DNA of 34,578 bases from JBMNKL01 sp050261495 (GCA_050261495.1 JBLNDI010000084.1:1-34578), one strand, 5' to 3'. Positions 15,454 through 24,086 are shown, counted from the first letter of the stretch. Notes: generated by a model not told the origin, from the letters alone. Numbers and translations are program-made.

Positions 15454-17172
15454 TCATGCTTTAGTTGCTTTTTTTGCGCTATTAATCATTTCCTCGGCAT
15501 ATTTCAGCGACGCATCCGTTATATCAGCTCCTCCGATCATGCGTGCAATTTCCGCCACGTTGTCCCTGCCCTCAAGCTTTCTTACCTTTGTCCTGGTCCG
15601 TTTGTCATCCGCAAATTTTTCTATGAGATAATGATGGTCCGCCATGCAGGCAATTTGCGGCAGATGGGTCACACAAATCACCTGGTGCCTGCCGGATATG
15701 TATGATAGCTTCTCTCCTACTTTCTGGGCGGCCTTGCCGCTGATGCCATTGTCAATTTCATCAAAAATCAGCGTCGGCATTCTGTCCACATCAGCCAGTA
15801 TTGTCTTTATTGCCAGCATAATCCTTGACATTTCGCCGCCTGAAGCAATACGAGCCAATGGTTTTAAGGGTTCGCCCGCGTTTGGGGATATGAGGAATTC
15901 AACCCTGTCAAGCCCGTACTGGGTATATTTTCTTTCTCTCGTATCATCCGCTGTGTCGTCCGTCCGTATATCCACCTTGAAAGAAGCCCTCTTCATTTCC
16001 AGGTCATCCAGCTGCCGTCCGATATATTCTTCAAGTATCGCAGCAGCTTTGGTCCGTTCCGCGTTCAAGCGGCGCGCCATCTCGAAAAGACGCATATCGA
16101 TTTCCTTCAGCTTTTTTCTTAAAGCTAGCTCGGTTTCCTCGCTGTTTTCAAGTTCTTCCAGTTGTTTTTCCGCCGCGGCGCAATATTGCAGGATATCCTG
16201 TATGTCAGGCCCGTATTTCCGTTTCAGCCTGTACAGCAAATCAAGCCGTTCTTCTATTTCTTCCAGGAGAATCGGATCGTATTCCACGTTTTCATGGTAT
16301 TTTCTCACATCCCCCACGATATCTTCAAGCTGGTATATGATATCCTGGAGGCGTTTGCTTAATTCATCATAACTCTCTTCCATCCCCGAAATTGTATTCA
16401 AATGCGACAATGCTTCGTTCATAACGTCCAATGCAGACCTTCCGCGGGCTTCACCCGAAGAAAGAAGGCTGCAGGCGGCGGATAAAGACCCGGATATTTT
16501 CTCTGCATTAACCAGCAGCATCTTTTGCTTGTTCAGCCTGGTTTCTTCCCCGGGTACCAGTTTGGCTCCTTTTATCTCGTTTATCTGGTACTTTAAAAGG
16601 TCAGTCTTTCTTTCCCGTTCGCCGGGGTCGCCGGATAACGCCTTCAATTCGGCTTTTGTCTTTTTATATTGTTCAAGCAGTGAAAGGTATTCCCTTTTAA
16701 GTGACTGGATCTTTTCGCCCCCGAAGGAATCCAGGAGCTCGATGTGAGTTTCCGTCTTAAGCAGGGACTGGTTGTCCTGCTGACCGTGGATATCTATCAG
16801 CCTCTCGCCGATTGCTTTCAGGAAGGAAGCCGCTACCATTTTCCCGTTAACCCTGCATGTGTTTCTGCCGGACTGGGTAATTTCGCGTGACAGGATTATT
16901 GTTCCGTCTTCCTCGGGCTCCATTCCCAGGTCGTTCATTATATCCCTGACCCTGTCGCTATCCGTCAAAAAAACAGCTTCGATCAGAGCTTTTTCCGAAC
17001 CTGTCCTTATGATGTCCTTTGAAACCCTGCTTCCAAGTATGGCATTTATCGAATCAATAATTATTGACTTACCGGCGCCGGTTTCACCTGTAAGTATATT
17101 CAGGCCGGCTCCCAATTCAATACTGACCTTGTCTATCAGCGCAACATCGTGAATCTCAAGTTGTATAAGCAT
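15454..17172 (-). CDS. recN: DNA repair ATPase RecN
   Basis: RecN is an SMC-like ATPase that gathers DNA at double-strand breaks. The 572-residue protein has an N-terminal Walker A, GETGAGKS (residues 29-36). A long coiled coil fills the centre, with a Leu/Glu/Lys-rich stretch from about 150 to 390. The C-terminal half carries the signature RIASGGEMSRIMLAIK and Walker B LIFDEIDNGISG. VNGKMVAASFLKAIGERLIDIHGQQDNQSLL is the usual family block, given here only as its two ends: VNGKMV and HGQQDNQ. ATG 17170-17172 has AGGGTGGATGGT in front, so an upstream in-frame ATG at 17190 is rejected. It follows argR by 76 nt, the conserved argR-recN-spoIVB order. Confidence 0.97.
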   Translation of the reverse strand: MLIQLEIHDVALIDKVSIELGAGLNILTGETGAGKSIIIDSINAILGSRVSKDIIRTGSEKALIEAVFLTDSDRVRDIMNDLGMEPEEDGTIILSREITQSGRNTCRVNGKMVAASFLKAIGERLIDIHGQQDNQSLLKTETHIELLDSFGGEKIQSLKREYLSLLEQYKKTKAELKALSGDPGERERKTDLLKYQINEIKGAKLVPGEETRLNKQKMLLVNAEKISGSLSAACSLLSSGEARGRSALDVMNEALSHLNTISGMEESYDELSKRLQDIIYQLEDIVGDVRKYHENVEYDPILLEEIEERLDLLYRLKRKYGPDIQDILQYCAAAEKQLEELENSEETELALRKKLKEIDMRLFEMARRLNAERTKAAAILEEYIGRQLDDLEMKRASFKVDIRTDDTADDTRERKYTQYGLDRVEFLISPNAGEPLKPLARIASGGEMSRIMLAIKTILADVDRMPTLIFDEIDNGISGKAAQKVGEKLSYISGRHQVICVTHLPQIACMADHHYLIEKFADDKRTRTKVRKLEGRDNVAEIARMIGGADITDASLKYAEEMINSAKKATKA

Positions 17173-17248
17173 ACCATCCACCCTATGCAACAGTCATATT
17201 TGCGGAAATACACATTTTTTCAGCCAGGCACGGCTACCGCAGCCTTTT

Positions 17249-17698
17249 TTACCTGATCATTTTATTCAGCTTGTTGACAAGCTCCTGTGCATTTTTTTCG
17301 GTCCTGCATACGACCATGATAGTATCGTCACCCGCTATTGTTCCTACGATATCGTCCCATTTAAGCGCGTCCAGCGCTGCGGCAGAACCCTGCGCCATGC
17401 CGGGCAGCGTCTTTATCACCGTGATGTTGCTTGCATAATCTATTCCTGTAAATGACTCGCTGAGAATTTTTAGAAGCCTGTCGTTTATCGAGCCTTCGTT
17501 CTTTGATACGGTCGCATAACGGTAATGCCCGCCGTCCGCCATAACCTTGATAAGCTTTAGTTCCCTGATATCCCTTGATACGGTGGCCTGGGTGACATTC
17601 ATCCCTTGTTCCCTGAGCTTGCTGACAAGTTCCTCCTGGGTTTCTATCGGGTATTTTTCAATCAATTCCAATATTTTGGCATGCCTGTTGTACTTCAT
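17249..17698 (-). CDS. argR: Arginine repressor ArgR/AhrC
   Basis: This 149-residue regulator represses arginine biosynthesis and can activate catabolism when bound to L-arginine as a hexamer. Residues 1-70 form the winged helix domain, with TQEELVSKLREQGMNVTQAT and VSRDIRELKLIKV. The C-terminal oligomerisation and arginine-binding domain follows, with the family core VGTIAGDDTIMVVCR and its Asp pair. The ATG lies inside the end of nadK (41-nt overlap), and the ribosome site is weak, so translation may be coupled to nadK. Its position before recN is standard in Firmicutes. Confidence 0.96.
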   Translation of the reverse strand: MKYNRHAKILELIEKYPIETQEELVSKLREQGMNVTQATVSRDIRELKLIKVMADGGHYRYATVSKNEGSINDRLLKILSESFTGIDYASNITVIKTLPGMAQGSAAALDALKWDDIVGTIAGDDTIMVVCRTEKNAQELVNKLNKMIR

Positions 17699-18569
17699 CT
17701 TTTTTCAGGTACTCTCCCCTATAATAAATTTTGGCTCTCAATATATTAAAGAAATTCCTGGGGTTGATTTTAACAAGCTTGATTGAATGGGACGACTTTT
17801 TCACCTCGACATAGTCGCCGCCCCTGATTTCATATCCTTCCTGGCCGTCGAGCGTTACCATGGCTCCATACCGGTATTCTTCATCCACAACTGCTTTTAC
17901 CTTGCTGTCGGGCTTTGCAACAAAGGACCTCGAATACAAAATATGCGGGCAAATCGGCGTAATCAGCAGCAGGTCCATGTCCGGCTCTACTATGGGGCCT
18001 CCCGCGGAAAGCGAATAGGCTGTTGAGCCCGTCGGGCTTGATACTATCAAACCGTCGCAGGGAAATGTGTCTACAAACATTTTGTTAATGTACGTCTTGA
18101 TATTCAATATCCTTGAAACCGCGCCCCTTGCAACCACAACATCGTTGAGGGCCACATCCCGCAAAGGCTCTGCGCCTTTTCTGTAAATAACGGCTTCCAG
18201 CATCATTCTTTCTTCGATTTCATATTCATTCCTGAAAATTTTCTCCATGGCATTGTCAATATTGTCCCTGTCGACTTCCGTAAGGAAGCCCAGGTTTCCA
18301 AGATTTATGCCAAGCATGGGCAGATTCTTCCCATACACCCTTCTTGCCGCTTTAAGAAAAGTACCGTCTCCTCCGAGGCAAATAACCAAGTCGCTTCTGT
18401 CAACTACATCGTCGTCATCGCCGCAAGGTTCGCCCATACCGGTTTTTCTTGCGATTTCATCCGGCACGACGGCCGTGCGGCCCCTTTTCACAATGCTTTC
18501 AATAAGAAACCTGGTGTTCCTGTAGCCTTCGTCCCTGCCGCTGTTTGTTATAATACCGATTCTATCCAT
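17658..18569 (-). CDS. nadK: NAD kinase
   Basis: NadK phosphorylates NAD+ to NADP+. The 303-residue protein shows GGDGT (66-70), the LGINLGNLGFLTE loop, the NDVVVARG block and the substrate-binding SSPTGSTAYSLSAGGPIV. A GGAGGTATCA site directly precedes ATG 18567-18569; five more in-frame codons upstream are excluded. The C-terminus, after the usual FFNILRAKIYY, runs on for about 20 residues and overlaps the argR start by 41 nt. It heads a nadK-argR-recN unit with its own promoter. Confidence 0.96.
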   Translation of the reverse strand: MDRIGIITNSGRDEGYRNTRFLIESIVKRGRTAVVPDEIARKTGMGEPCGDDDDVVDRSDLVICLGGDGTFLKAARRVYGKNLPMLGINLGNLGFLTEVDRDNIDNAMEKIFRNEYEIEERMMLEAVIYRKGAEPLRDVALNDVVVARGAVSRILNIKTYINKMFVDTFPCDGLIVSSPTGSTAYSLSAGGPIVEPDMDLLLITPICPHILYSRSFVAKPDSKVKAVVDEEYRYGAMVTLDGQEGYEIRGGDYVEVKKSSHSIKLVKINPRNFFNILRAKIYYRGEYLKKDEVQQACQNIGID

Positions 18570-18620
18570 TGATACCTCCGCCAAAGCAAATCCTGGTCCT
18601 TCTAAAGTGCATCCGCATAC

Positions 18621-18649
18621 ATTATATCGTATATTTATGCAAAAAACAA
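18621..18649 (-). promoter_or_regulatory. Promoter of the nadK-argR-recN unit
   Basis: TTGTTT (18644-18649) and consensus TATAAT (18621-18626) are spaced by 17 nt on the minus strand. The predicted start near 18614 gives a leader of about 45 nt. The -35 is weak but the -10 is perfect. Confidence 0.55.
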
Positions 18650-19084
18650 TTTTCCATTTTATTGTAATACTGATAATTTGCGTAGCTAAATTTTGACAGT
18701 ATGTGAAGGCACTTCATCGTCGGTTTCTATGGATTTGAAGACCAGACTGTACCGTTTTTCAACTTTTGTGCACTAACCTAACTAATTTTCCAAGTTATAA
18801 GTGTCATAATGTGACAGATAGTTATATTATGTAAATTATACCATAATAAATTCAAACATGTCATTGGTATGTTGATTCGGACACAGGTAATCCGGAATTT
18901 ATTGAGATATAGATATATTTAACATTCATGTTATTTAATAGTTTGCCACGCATAAAAAAGTATGATATTCTACATTATGGCAAAACCATGTTGAAGCGAT
19001 TAACATGGCCGGATATGCTTGCAATCTTAAAAATACAGTGTCGAAAGCTTTACCGGCAGTTCATTTTTGAAAGGAAAATGTTAA
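18650..19084. other. AT-rich gap with an operator-like palindrome
   Basis: This gap upstream of the hydrolase gene has no credible gene. A palindrome TGTCA-TAATG-TGACA lies at 18802-18816, followed by an AT-rich stretch (GTTATATTATGTAAATTATA) that could hold a plus-strand promoter, though no good -35/-10 pair stands out. A small open frame at 18928-19119 has no ribosome site and overlaps the hydrolase start. Confidence 0.45.
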
Positions 19085-19942
19085 ATGACAGGAAATTGCA
19101 AGATCAAGATAATGGATAGAACGACGGCCGGAAATTTCTATTCTGACTTTTGTGAAAAACATCAGTACAATAGTATAGAATATAAAGGAAGAGTTTGGAA
19201 ATATATAGCCAGCGGCGATAGCCTGGAAAAAACACTTGTGCTGTTGCACGGAGGCGGTATGGACGCGGGAATGTGGGCATACCAGATAAATGAGCTTGAA
19301 AGTCGATATAAAATAATTGCGCCTTCATTTGAACTTTTGCCCGACTCCTTCCGTTTAAGGTCAGAAGCGTTAAATTATATCCTGACCGAAGAAAAAGCTG
19401 AACATGTCATTTTATGCGGCCATTCGTACGGAGGATTATTAGCTCAATATTTTATCTCATTTTTCCCGGAAAATGTCGAGAAGATCATTCTTGCCCACAC
19501 ATTTTACCCAACGAAAGGCTTTATTAAAAGAATTAAAGATAAAAAACTCAATACGTTAAAATATATTCCGGAATTTGTAATAAAGCTTGCGTTTAAAAAG
19601 CGAATGAAGCACTGCCGGGTTTCTCGCTATAATGAATTTAGAAATGCATACCTAAACGGTTTTTATTCAAAAATAAATCACAAATTATTGATAGATTTTT
19701 ATATGACGCTTGTCGAGAGGCTTAAAGAGGAACTACCCGATATTTCAGGCTGGCGAGGCAAAGCTTTAATAATTAACAGTAAGGACGACCATGATACCAT
19801 CGATAAGTTTCAGGAATTAGTAGCCGTTTACCCGGAAGCCGAAACATGTATTTTTGAATCCGGCGCCCACCATACCCCCATGCTTTTCCCCGAGGAGTTT
19901 ACTGAGGCCATAAAAGCATTCGTCACTTCTACTTGGAGTTGA
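19085..19942 (+). CDS. Alpha/beta hydrolase of unknown substrate
   Basis: This 285-residue protein has the alpha/beta hydrolase layout. The oxyanion-hole motif LLHGGG is at residues 53-58, the nucleophile elbow GHSYGG places Ser at S114, a likely acid is in INSKDDHD, and the late His is in ESGAHHTPMLFPEE. There is a cap region rich in Lys and aromatic residues between about 140 and 205. No signal peptide is seen, so it is likely cytoplasmic. The substrate cannot be told; it could be an esterase, lipase-like or C-C hydrolase. It is inserted on the opposite strand between nadK and tlyA, which are usually adjacent in this conserved block. Its 3' end overlaps that of tlyA by 14 nt. The coding sequence is more AT-rich than its neighbours, which suggests later arrival. 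Confidence 0.85.
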   Translation: MTGNCKIKIMDRTTAGNFYSDFCEKHQYNSIEYKGRVWKYIASGDSLEKTLVLLHGGGMDAGMWAYQINELESRYKIIAPSFELLPDSFRLRSEALNYILTEEKAEHVILCGHSYGGLLAQYFISFFPENVEKIILAHTFYPTKGFIKRIKDKKLNTLKYIPEFVIKLAFKKRMKHCRVSRYNEFRNAYLNGFYSKINHKLLIDFYMTLVERLKEELPDISGWRGKALIINSKDDHDTIDKFQELVAVYPEAETCIFESGAHHTPMLFPEEFTEAIKAFVTSTWS

Positions 19943-20747
19943 GTTCCTCATGCGAGCTTTTGACCGTTTGTTCTATAAGGGCTGATATATTTTTAAATGG
20001 AGCATTGGAGCCAGTGACCGATAAATGGCAAAAATACTCAATGTTGCCCTCCGGCCCCTTTATCGGCGAATACGTGACGCCTTCGAAACGATACCCCGAA
20101 TTAATAGCGAAGTCTACAATATCTTCAACAACCTGCCTGTGTACATTTATATCCTTCACTACGCCGCGTTTCCCGACCTTTTCGCGGCCGGCTTCAAACT
20201 GCGGCTTAACAAGGCACAAAACCTCTCCCGCCTCTTTATCCAGCAAAGTGTAAACTACGGGCAGCACTTTTTTCAAGGATATGAATGAAACGTCTATAGT
20301 GGCAAAATCGACGGCCATATTAATATCTTCCGGCTTCAGATACCTTATGTTGGTCCGTTCAAGATTGATTACGCGCTCGTCATTCCTCAACTGCCAGGCC
20401 AATTGGCCATACCCGACATCCACGGCGATTACTCTTGCCGCCCCGTGCTTGAGCATGCAATCGGTAAATCCGCCTGTGGAAGCGCCGACATCCAGTACCG
20501 TTTTCCCCTTAAGATCTATGTTGAAATAATTTATTGCTTTTTCCAATTTCAGCCCGCCCCTGCTGACGTAAGGATTCGGATTTTCCCTGACCTCGATTGC
20601 CGCTTCGGCCGGATAACTGCTGCCGGCTTTATTAGCCGGTTCCCCATTTACAAAAACGACTCCTGCCATTATCAGGCTTTTTGCTTTCTCGCGGCTATCA
20701 CACAAGCCTTTTCTAACCATCAGGATGTCCAGCCTTTCCTTATTCAA
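19929..20747 (-). CDS. tlyA: TlyA-family rRNA 2'-O-methyltransferase
   Basis: TlyA-type proteins methylate ribose 2'-OH groups of rRNA; they were first called hemolysins. The 272-residue protein starts with an S4 RNA-binding domain (residues 1-60, RLDILMVRKGLCDSREKAK). The FtsJ-like methyltransferase domain has the SAM loop VLDVGASTGGFTDCML, then VDVGYGQLAWQLR, and later CLVKPQFEAGREKVGK. The start is TTG (20745-20747) behind GGGGGTG; no ATG is available. dxs lies 15 nt upstream, so dxs-tlyA are cotranscribed. Its 3' end overlaps the convergent hydrolase gene. Confidence 0.95.
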   Translation of the reverse strand: MNKERLDILMVRKGLCDSREKAKSLIMAGVVFVNGEPANKAGSSYPAEAAIEVRENPNPYVSRGGLKLEKAINYFNIDLKGKTVLDVGASTGGFTDCMLKHGAARVIAVDVGYGQLAWQLRNDERVINLERTNIRYLKPEDINMAVDFATIDVSFISLKKVLPVVYTLLDKEAGEVLCLVKPQFEAGREKVGKRGVVKDINVHRQVVEDIVDFAINSGYRFEGVTYSPIKGPEGNIEYFCHLSVTGSNAPFKNISALIEQTVKSSHEELNSK

Positions 20748-20762
20748 GCAAACACCCCCGTC

Positions 20763-22655
20763 TCACTGCCGGTTCAGCAGCTTCATCACTTTGCGCGCGA
20801 TCGACGCGGCATCAAGATTATGCTTTTTATATATGTCCTCCCTTGCGCCATGCACTACAGGTATGTCTTGATAGCCGAACATTCCGGATTTCACCGCAAG
20901 CCCGTTCCTGTTAAGCAGTTCCAAAACAGAGCTTCCAAAGCCACCACGGATGCAGTTGTCCTCGATTGTCGCTATTGCCCCGGTTTTGCCTGCGCTCGCA
21001 AGAATCAACTTCTCATCAAGCGGCTTGACAAACCTTGCATTTATCACTTCCGCACTGATTCCGCTTTCCTTTAATATCTCCGCTGCCTTAAGGGCAATCT
21101 CCGCCATGTTTCCCACGGCAACAATGGTTATATCCCCGCCCTCAAGCAATTTAACTCCCTTTCCCTTTCGCACAGGCTTTATCCCGGCCAGGATTTTCGG
21201 CCCCGAACCCCGCGGATACCTGACGGCAATAGGCCCGTTATGAATAAACGCAGCGTATTCCAGGAGCTGTTCAAGCTCGTTGTAATCACACGGAGCCGCA
21301 ATCGTCATATTGGGCATGTGGTTAAGGTAAGACAAGTCGTAAATGCCCTGGTGCGTCTCGCCATCCTCACCTACAAGTCCCGCCCTGTCTATGGCAAAGA
21401 CAACATGCAGGTTTTGCAGCGCAACATCATGAAGTATCTGGTCGTATGACCTTTGCAAAAAACTCGAATACACGGCTACAACAGGTATTATGCCTGCCTT
21501 GGCCAGTCCCGCGGCAAAAGTAACCGCATGCTGCTCTGCTATTCCCACATCGAAAAACCTTGCGGGGAACTTTTTCGAGAATTCCTCCAAGCCAGTCCCT
21601 ATGGGCATCGCAGCGGTTATAGCCGTAATCCTCGGTTCCATTTCGGCCATTTCAACCATTTTTTTCCCGAAAACATCGGAGTAAGAAGGACCATTGTTTA
21701 TTTTTACTTCGCCGGTCTCTATCTCAAAAGGCGATATCCCGTGGAATTCCTGAGGTTTGTTCTCCGCAAAACGGTAACCCTTTCCCTTTTGCGTCAGCAC
21801 ATGAACAAGTATGGGGCCTTTCATTGCCTTGGCGCCTGAAAGAACTTTAACCAATTCACCGATATTATGCCCGTCAATCGGCCCCAGGTATTTCAGCCCG
21901 AGTTCCTCAAAGATAATACCGGGCGTCAGCATGTACTTTATAGTTCCCTTTGCAAGCTTCAGCGCACGTGCGGCCCCGTTGCCGATAGCCGGCAGTTTTT
22001 TAAGGAACAGGTCAAATTCATCCCTTGCCTTCGAGTAAATCGGCTGTGTCCTTATTTTGCTCAGGTAACGCGAAAAACCGCCGACGTTTTTGCTTATGGA
22101 CATCCCGTTATCGTTCAGGACGATAATAATATTGTTAGGCGACCTGCCAGCGTCATTCAACGCTTCAAACGACATCCCGCCTGTCAGCGCGCCGTCTCCT
22201 ATGACGGCGACTACCGAATAATTCTCGTTCAGTATATCACGGGCCTTGGCAAATCCAAGCGCCGCGGAAACGGACGTACTGCTGTGGCCGGTATTAAAAC
22301 TATCATATTCGCTTTCGCTGCACTTGGGAAAACCGGATAATCCGCCTGTCTGCCTTAATGTATCAAACCTGTCCTTCCTGCCCGTGATTATTTTATGTAC
22401 GTATGACTGGTGGCCTACGTCCCAGATGATTTTGTCCTCCGGGGTGTTGAAAACCTTGTGCAGCGCCAGGGTCAGCTCCACGACCCCAAGGTTTGACGCC
22501 AGGTGTCCGCCCGTAACCGAAACCTTCTCAATTAAAAAATTCCTTATTTCCCCGGCAAGTATTTTTAACTGCCGTAAATCAAGCTTCCTGATATCTTCAG
22601 GCAAATTTACGCAATCAAGCAATTTGCCGTTTTTACCTGCTCTTGTTTCTTCCAT
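20763..22655 (-). CDS. dxs: 1-deoxy-D-xylulose-5-phosphate synthase
   Basis: Dxs makes DXP from pyruvate and glyceraldehyde 3-phosphate using thiamine diphosphate, the entry step of the MEP isoprenoid pathway. The 630-residue protein has HLASNLGVVELTLALH near residues 51-66, the TPP/metal motif GDGALTGGMSFEALNDAG, the transketolase pyrimidine domain with DVGIAEQHAVTFAAGLA, the DRAGLVGEDGETHQG loop and the C-terminal IEDNCIRGGFGS domain. The ATG lies inside the end of oapA (23-nt overlap). Location after the OLE RNA and oapA, with ispA on the other side, matches the known isoprenoid-OLE cluster. Confidence 0.98.
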   Translation of the reverse strand: MEETRAGKNGKLLDCVNLPEDIRKLDLRQLKILAGEIRNFLIEKVSVTGGHLASNLGVVELTLALHKVFNTPEDKIIWDVGHQSYVHKIITGRKDRFDTLRQTGGLSGFPKCSESEYDSFNTGHSSTSVSAALGFAKARDILNENYSVVAVIGDGALTGGMSFEALNDAGRSPNNIIIVLNDNGMSISKNVGGFSRYLSKIRTQPIYSKARDEFDLFLKKLPAIGNGAARALKLAKGTIKYMLTPGIIFEELGLKYLGPIDGHNIGELVKVLSGAKAMKGPILVHVLTQKGKGYRFAENKPQEFHGISPFEIETGEVKINNGPSYSDVFGKKMVEMAEMEPRITAITAAMPIGTGLEEFSKKFPARFFDVGIAEQHAVTFAAGLAKAGIIPVVAVYSSFLQRSYDQILHDVALQNLHVVFAIDRAGLVGEDGETHQGIYDLSYLNHMPNMTIAAPCDYNELEQLLEYAAFIHNGPIAVRYPRGSGPKILAGIKPVRKGKGVKLLEGGDITIVAVGNMAEIALKAAEILKESGISAEVINARFVKPLDEKLILASAGKTGAIATIEDNCIRGGFGSSVLELLNRNGLAVKSGMFGYQDIPVVHGAREDIYKKHNLDAASIARKVMKLLNRQ

Positions 22656-23280
22656 TTCCCGGTTTCCTTTTTCTAAAGATTAAAAATCTATCCGTAATAA
22701 ACTTTGTTACAACTCCAACCTTGTATATTATACTATTGCTATTGCGGAGCGCTATGTTTTTCCCGAGCGCCTTGCCACCTACGGTAAGCGCCGTTATTAT
22801 TCCTGTTATCGTAAGTTCCGCCGCCGTAACCGTCTCATGGTTCCCGATTATTCTGAAAATAATGTAAGCGCCTGCCGCTCCGCTGATAATGCCGCAGATG
22901 TCGCCTACAACATCATTGCACACATTTGAGACCCTGTCCGCGTTTCTTATAAGCCTGATTGACTGCTTGGCAGCGTACAGCTTTCTTGACGCCATTGCGT
23001 GAAATGGCGCTTCCTCGGCAGCCGTAACCGCTGTCCCGATAATATCGAAAATAATATTAATTGTTATTATTACAAGAATAACAATAAAAGCCGTGAATAT
23101 TCCCGCATCCTTCAGTATATCCGAAGAAGCGACCGATAAAACCGCTGAAATAATAAAAGACGTAAAAGTAACAGTTATTATCCATATGATGTTGCTCTTC
23201 TTGGAATTGTACTCAACTGAAGCCGACCGCATCCTTGCGATTTTCTTCTCCGAAGGATGCCTGTCGTTATTGTCATCCAC
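22633..23280 (-). CDS. oapA: OapA, membrane partner of the OLE RNA
   Basis: This protein of about 215 residues has four clear membrane helices: NIIWIITVTFTSFIISAVL, IFTAFIVILVIITINIIFDI, a GDICGIISGAAGAYIIFRII segment and TAAELTITGIITALTVGGKA. Between helices 2 and 3 is a basic loop (ASRKLYAAKQSIRLIRNADR), and the C-terminus is very basic (FRKRKPGNGRNKSR), both suited to RNA contact. It lies directly after the large RNA and before dxs, which is the known place of OapA, the membrane protein shown to bind OLE RNA in Bacillus halodurans. The sequence recalls DUF21-type membrane domains. GGAGGT at 23287-23292 is too near the ATG at 23286 but well spaced for GTG 23278-23280, taken as start. The frame extending to 23337 runs into the RNA terminator and is rejected. 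Confidence 0.88.
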   Translation of the reverse strand: MDDNNDRHPSEKKIARMRSASVEYNSKKSNIIWIITVTFTSFIISAVLSVASSDILKDAGIFTAFIVILVIITINIIFDIIGTAVTAAEEAPFHAMASRKLYAAKQSIRLIRNADRVSNVCNDVVGDICGIISGAAGAYIIFRIIGNHETVTAAELTITGIITALTVGGKALGKNIALRNSNSIIYKVGVVTKFITDRFLIFRKRKPGNGRNKSR

Positions 23281-23335
23281 CGCCATACCTCCAAATATTA
23301 CGAATATAAAACAAGGGGATCCATTCCCCTTTAAC

Positions 23336-23352
23336 AAAATAAAAAAGGTGGC
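23336..23352 (-). terminator. 3' end and U-run of the OLE RNA
   Basis: On the minus strand GCCACC, the 3' arm of the closing helix, is followed by TTTTTTATTTTG. The closing helix pairs with the 5' end of the RNA over 600 nt away, so this is not a standard local hairpin. Some read-through to oapA is likely, since no other oapA promoter is visible in the 55-nt gap. Confidence 0.6.
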
Positions 23353-23990
23353 AATATGCTGAGTAAATTTTGCGGCTTAGGTCAGGCTGGATTTCCCCCT
23401 GCGATACTGAAATGTCGCCAATTCAGCGGTTTCCCATTAAACCGCAGGACGCCGGGTCGCCACCGGCGCGGCCTGATTGCCACTTAGTCCACACTGCAAT
23501 CCCCAGCATATTTCCCATGGAACAGTCTAGGGGTTTTCCCCGGCAGTCTGTCCGTTCCCTAGCCTCTTTTGCAAGTATGGTTTCAAATAGCGATAATGCA
23601 CTCATACCGGCCAGTACTCATGCATCTGATCCATTATCCACCTCTACCCACTCAAGGCAGGCTACACTGTACACAGCATCCGAAGATACCGCATAACAGG
23701 TTCAATCCCTGGACGTAGAAATATGCGGCCTGGCAGCAATCGGATCTGCTTCGCAAACAGCCATTGCAGCGTTGCCCGCTTCTCTTCTACGATTCAGGGT
23801 CTCCACGGTAGAGGGGTCTACGCCTGCATGCCATTGCAGATCGCCCCTAAACCTTAACTCCCAGCACCGACCCACCGCTGGGCGCAGCAAGCCGGCACAA
23901 GGAACTTCATCGATATGCCCTTTGACGGATTTTTAGGCCCGTCCTGAGGAACGGCAGTACTGACTAGAATACTGCGCCACCTTGTTTGGA
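23336..23990 (-). ncRNA. ole: OLE RNA (ornate, large, extremophilic RNA)
   Basis: This GC-rich stretch of about 650 nt has no credible gene but is full of paired segments. The ends pair through AAGGTGGC/GCCACCTT (23976-23983 with 23345-23352), right before a U-run. Internal hairpins include GCAGTA/TACTGC (23954-23959, 23970-23975), CCCAGC/GCTGGG (23860-23865, 23877-23882), GCGGTTT/AAACCGC (23426-23432, 23439-23445) and GGGG-AAAA-CCCC (23530-23541). Size, location between ispA and dxs, and a membrane protein gene right after it all match OLE RNA. By published work, OLE forms a membrane ribonucleoprotein with OapA and affects tolerance to alcohol, cold and magnesium stress in B. halodurans. The family identity rests on context and structure, not on an alignment. 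Confidence 0.92.
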
Positions 23991-23996
23991 TTCACT

Positions 23997-24025
23997 ATTA
24001 TAACATATATTCATTATCCTTTAAA
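23997..24025 (-). promoter_or_regulatory. Promoter of the OLE RNA
   Basis: TTTAAA (24020-24025) and consensus TATAAT (23997-24002) are separated by 17 nt on the minus strand. The predicted start near 23990 lies 7 nt before the closing helix of the RNA, so the promoter fits the folded 5' end well. Confidence 0.7.
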
Positions 24026-24086
24026 GAATGACTGAATGGTAATTTTAACCTTAAAGGCGCGGTACAATGCTTTACGGCGCTTTATC

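Noticed and set aside
17200..17250. Possible terminator after argR (GGCTGCGGTAGCC)
   Set aside because: The stem is short and not followed by a U-run.
18928..19119. Plus-strand open frame of 63 codons before the hydrolase gene
   Set aside because: No ribosome site, overlaps the hydrolase start in another frame, and no family is recognised.
23281..23337. N-terminal extension of OapA
   Set aside because: It would start in the U-run of the OLE RNA; GGAGGT at 23287-23292 supports the GTG start at 23280.
23370..23890. Short open frames on both strands within the OLE region (about 60-108 codons)
   Set aside because: No ribosome sites, no protein-like composition, and the region folds as a structured RNA.
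23340..23990. Possibility that the GC-rich non-coding block is a degraded mobile element or rRNA fragment
   Set aside because: No transposase remnants or rRNA signatures; hairpins are intact and the ends pair with each other.
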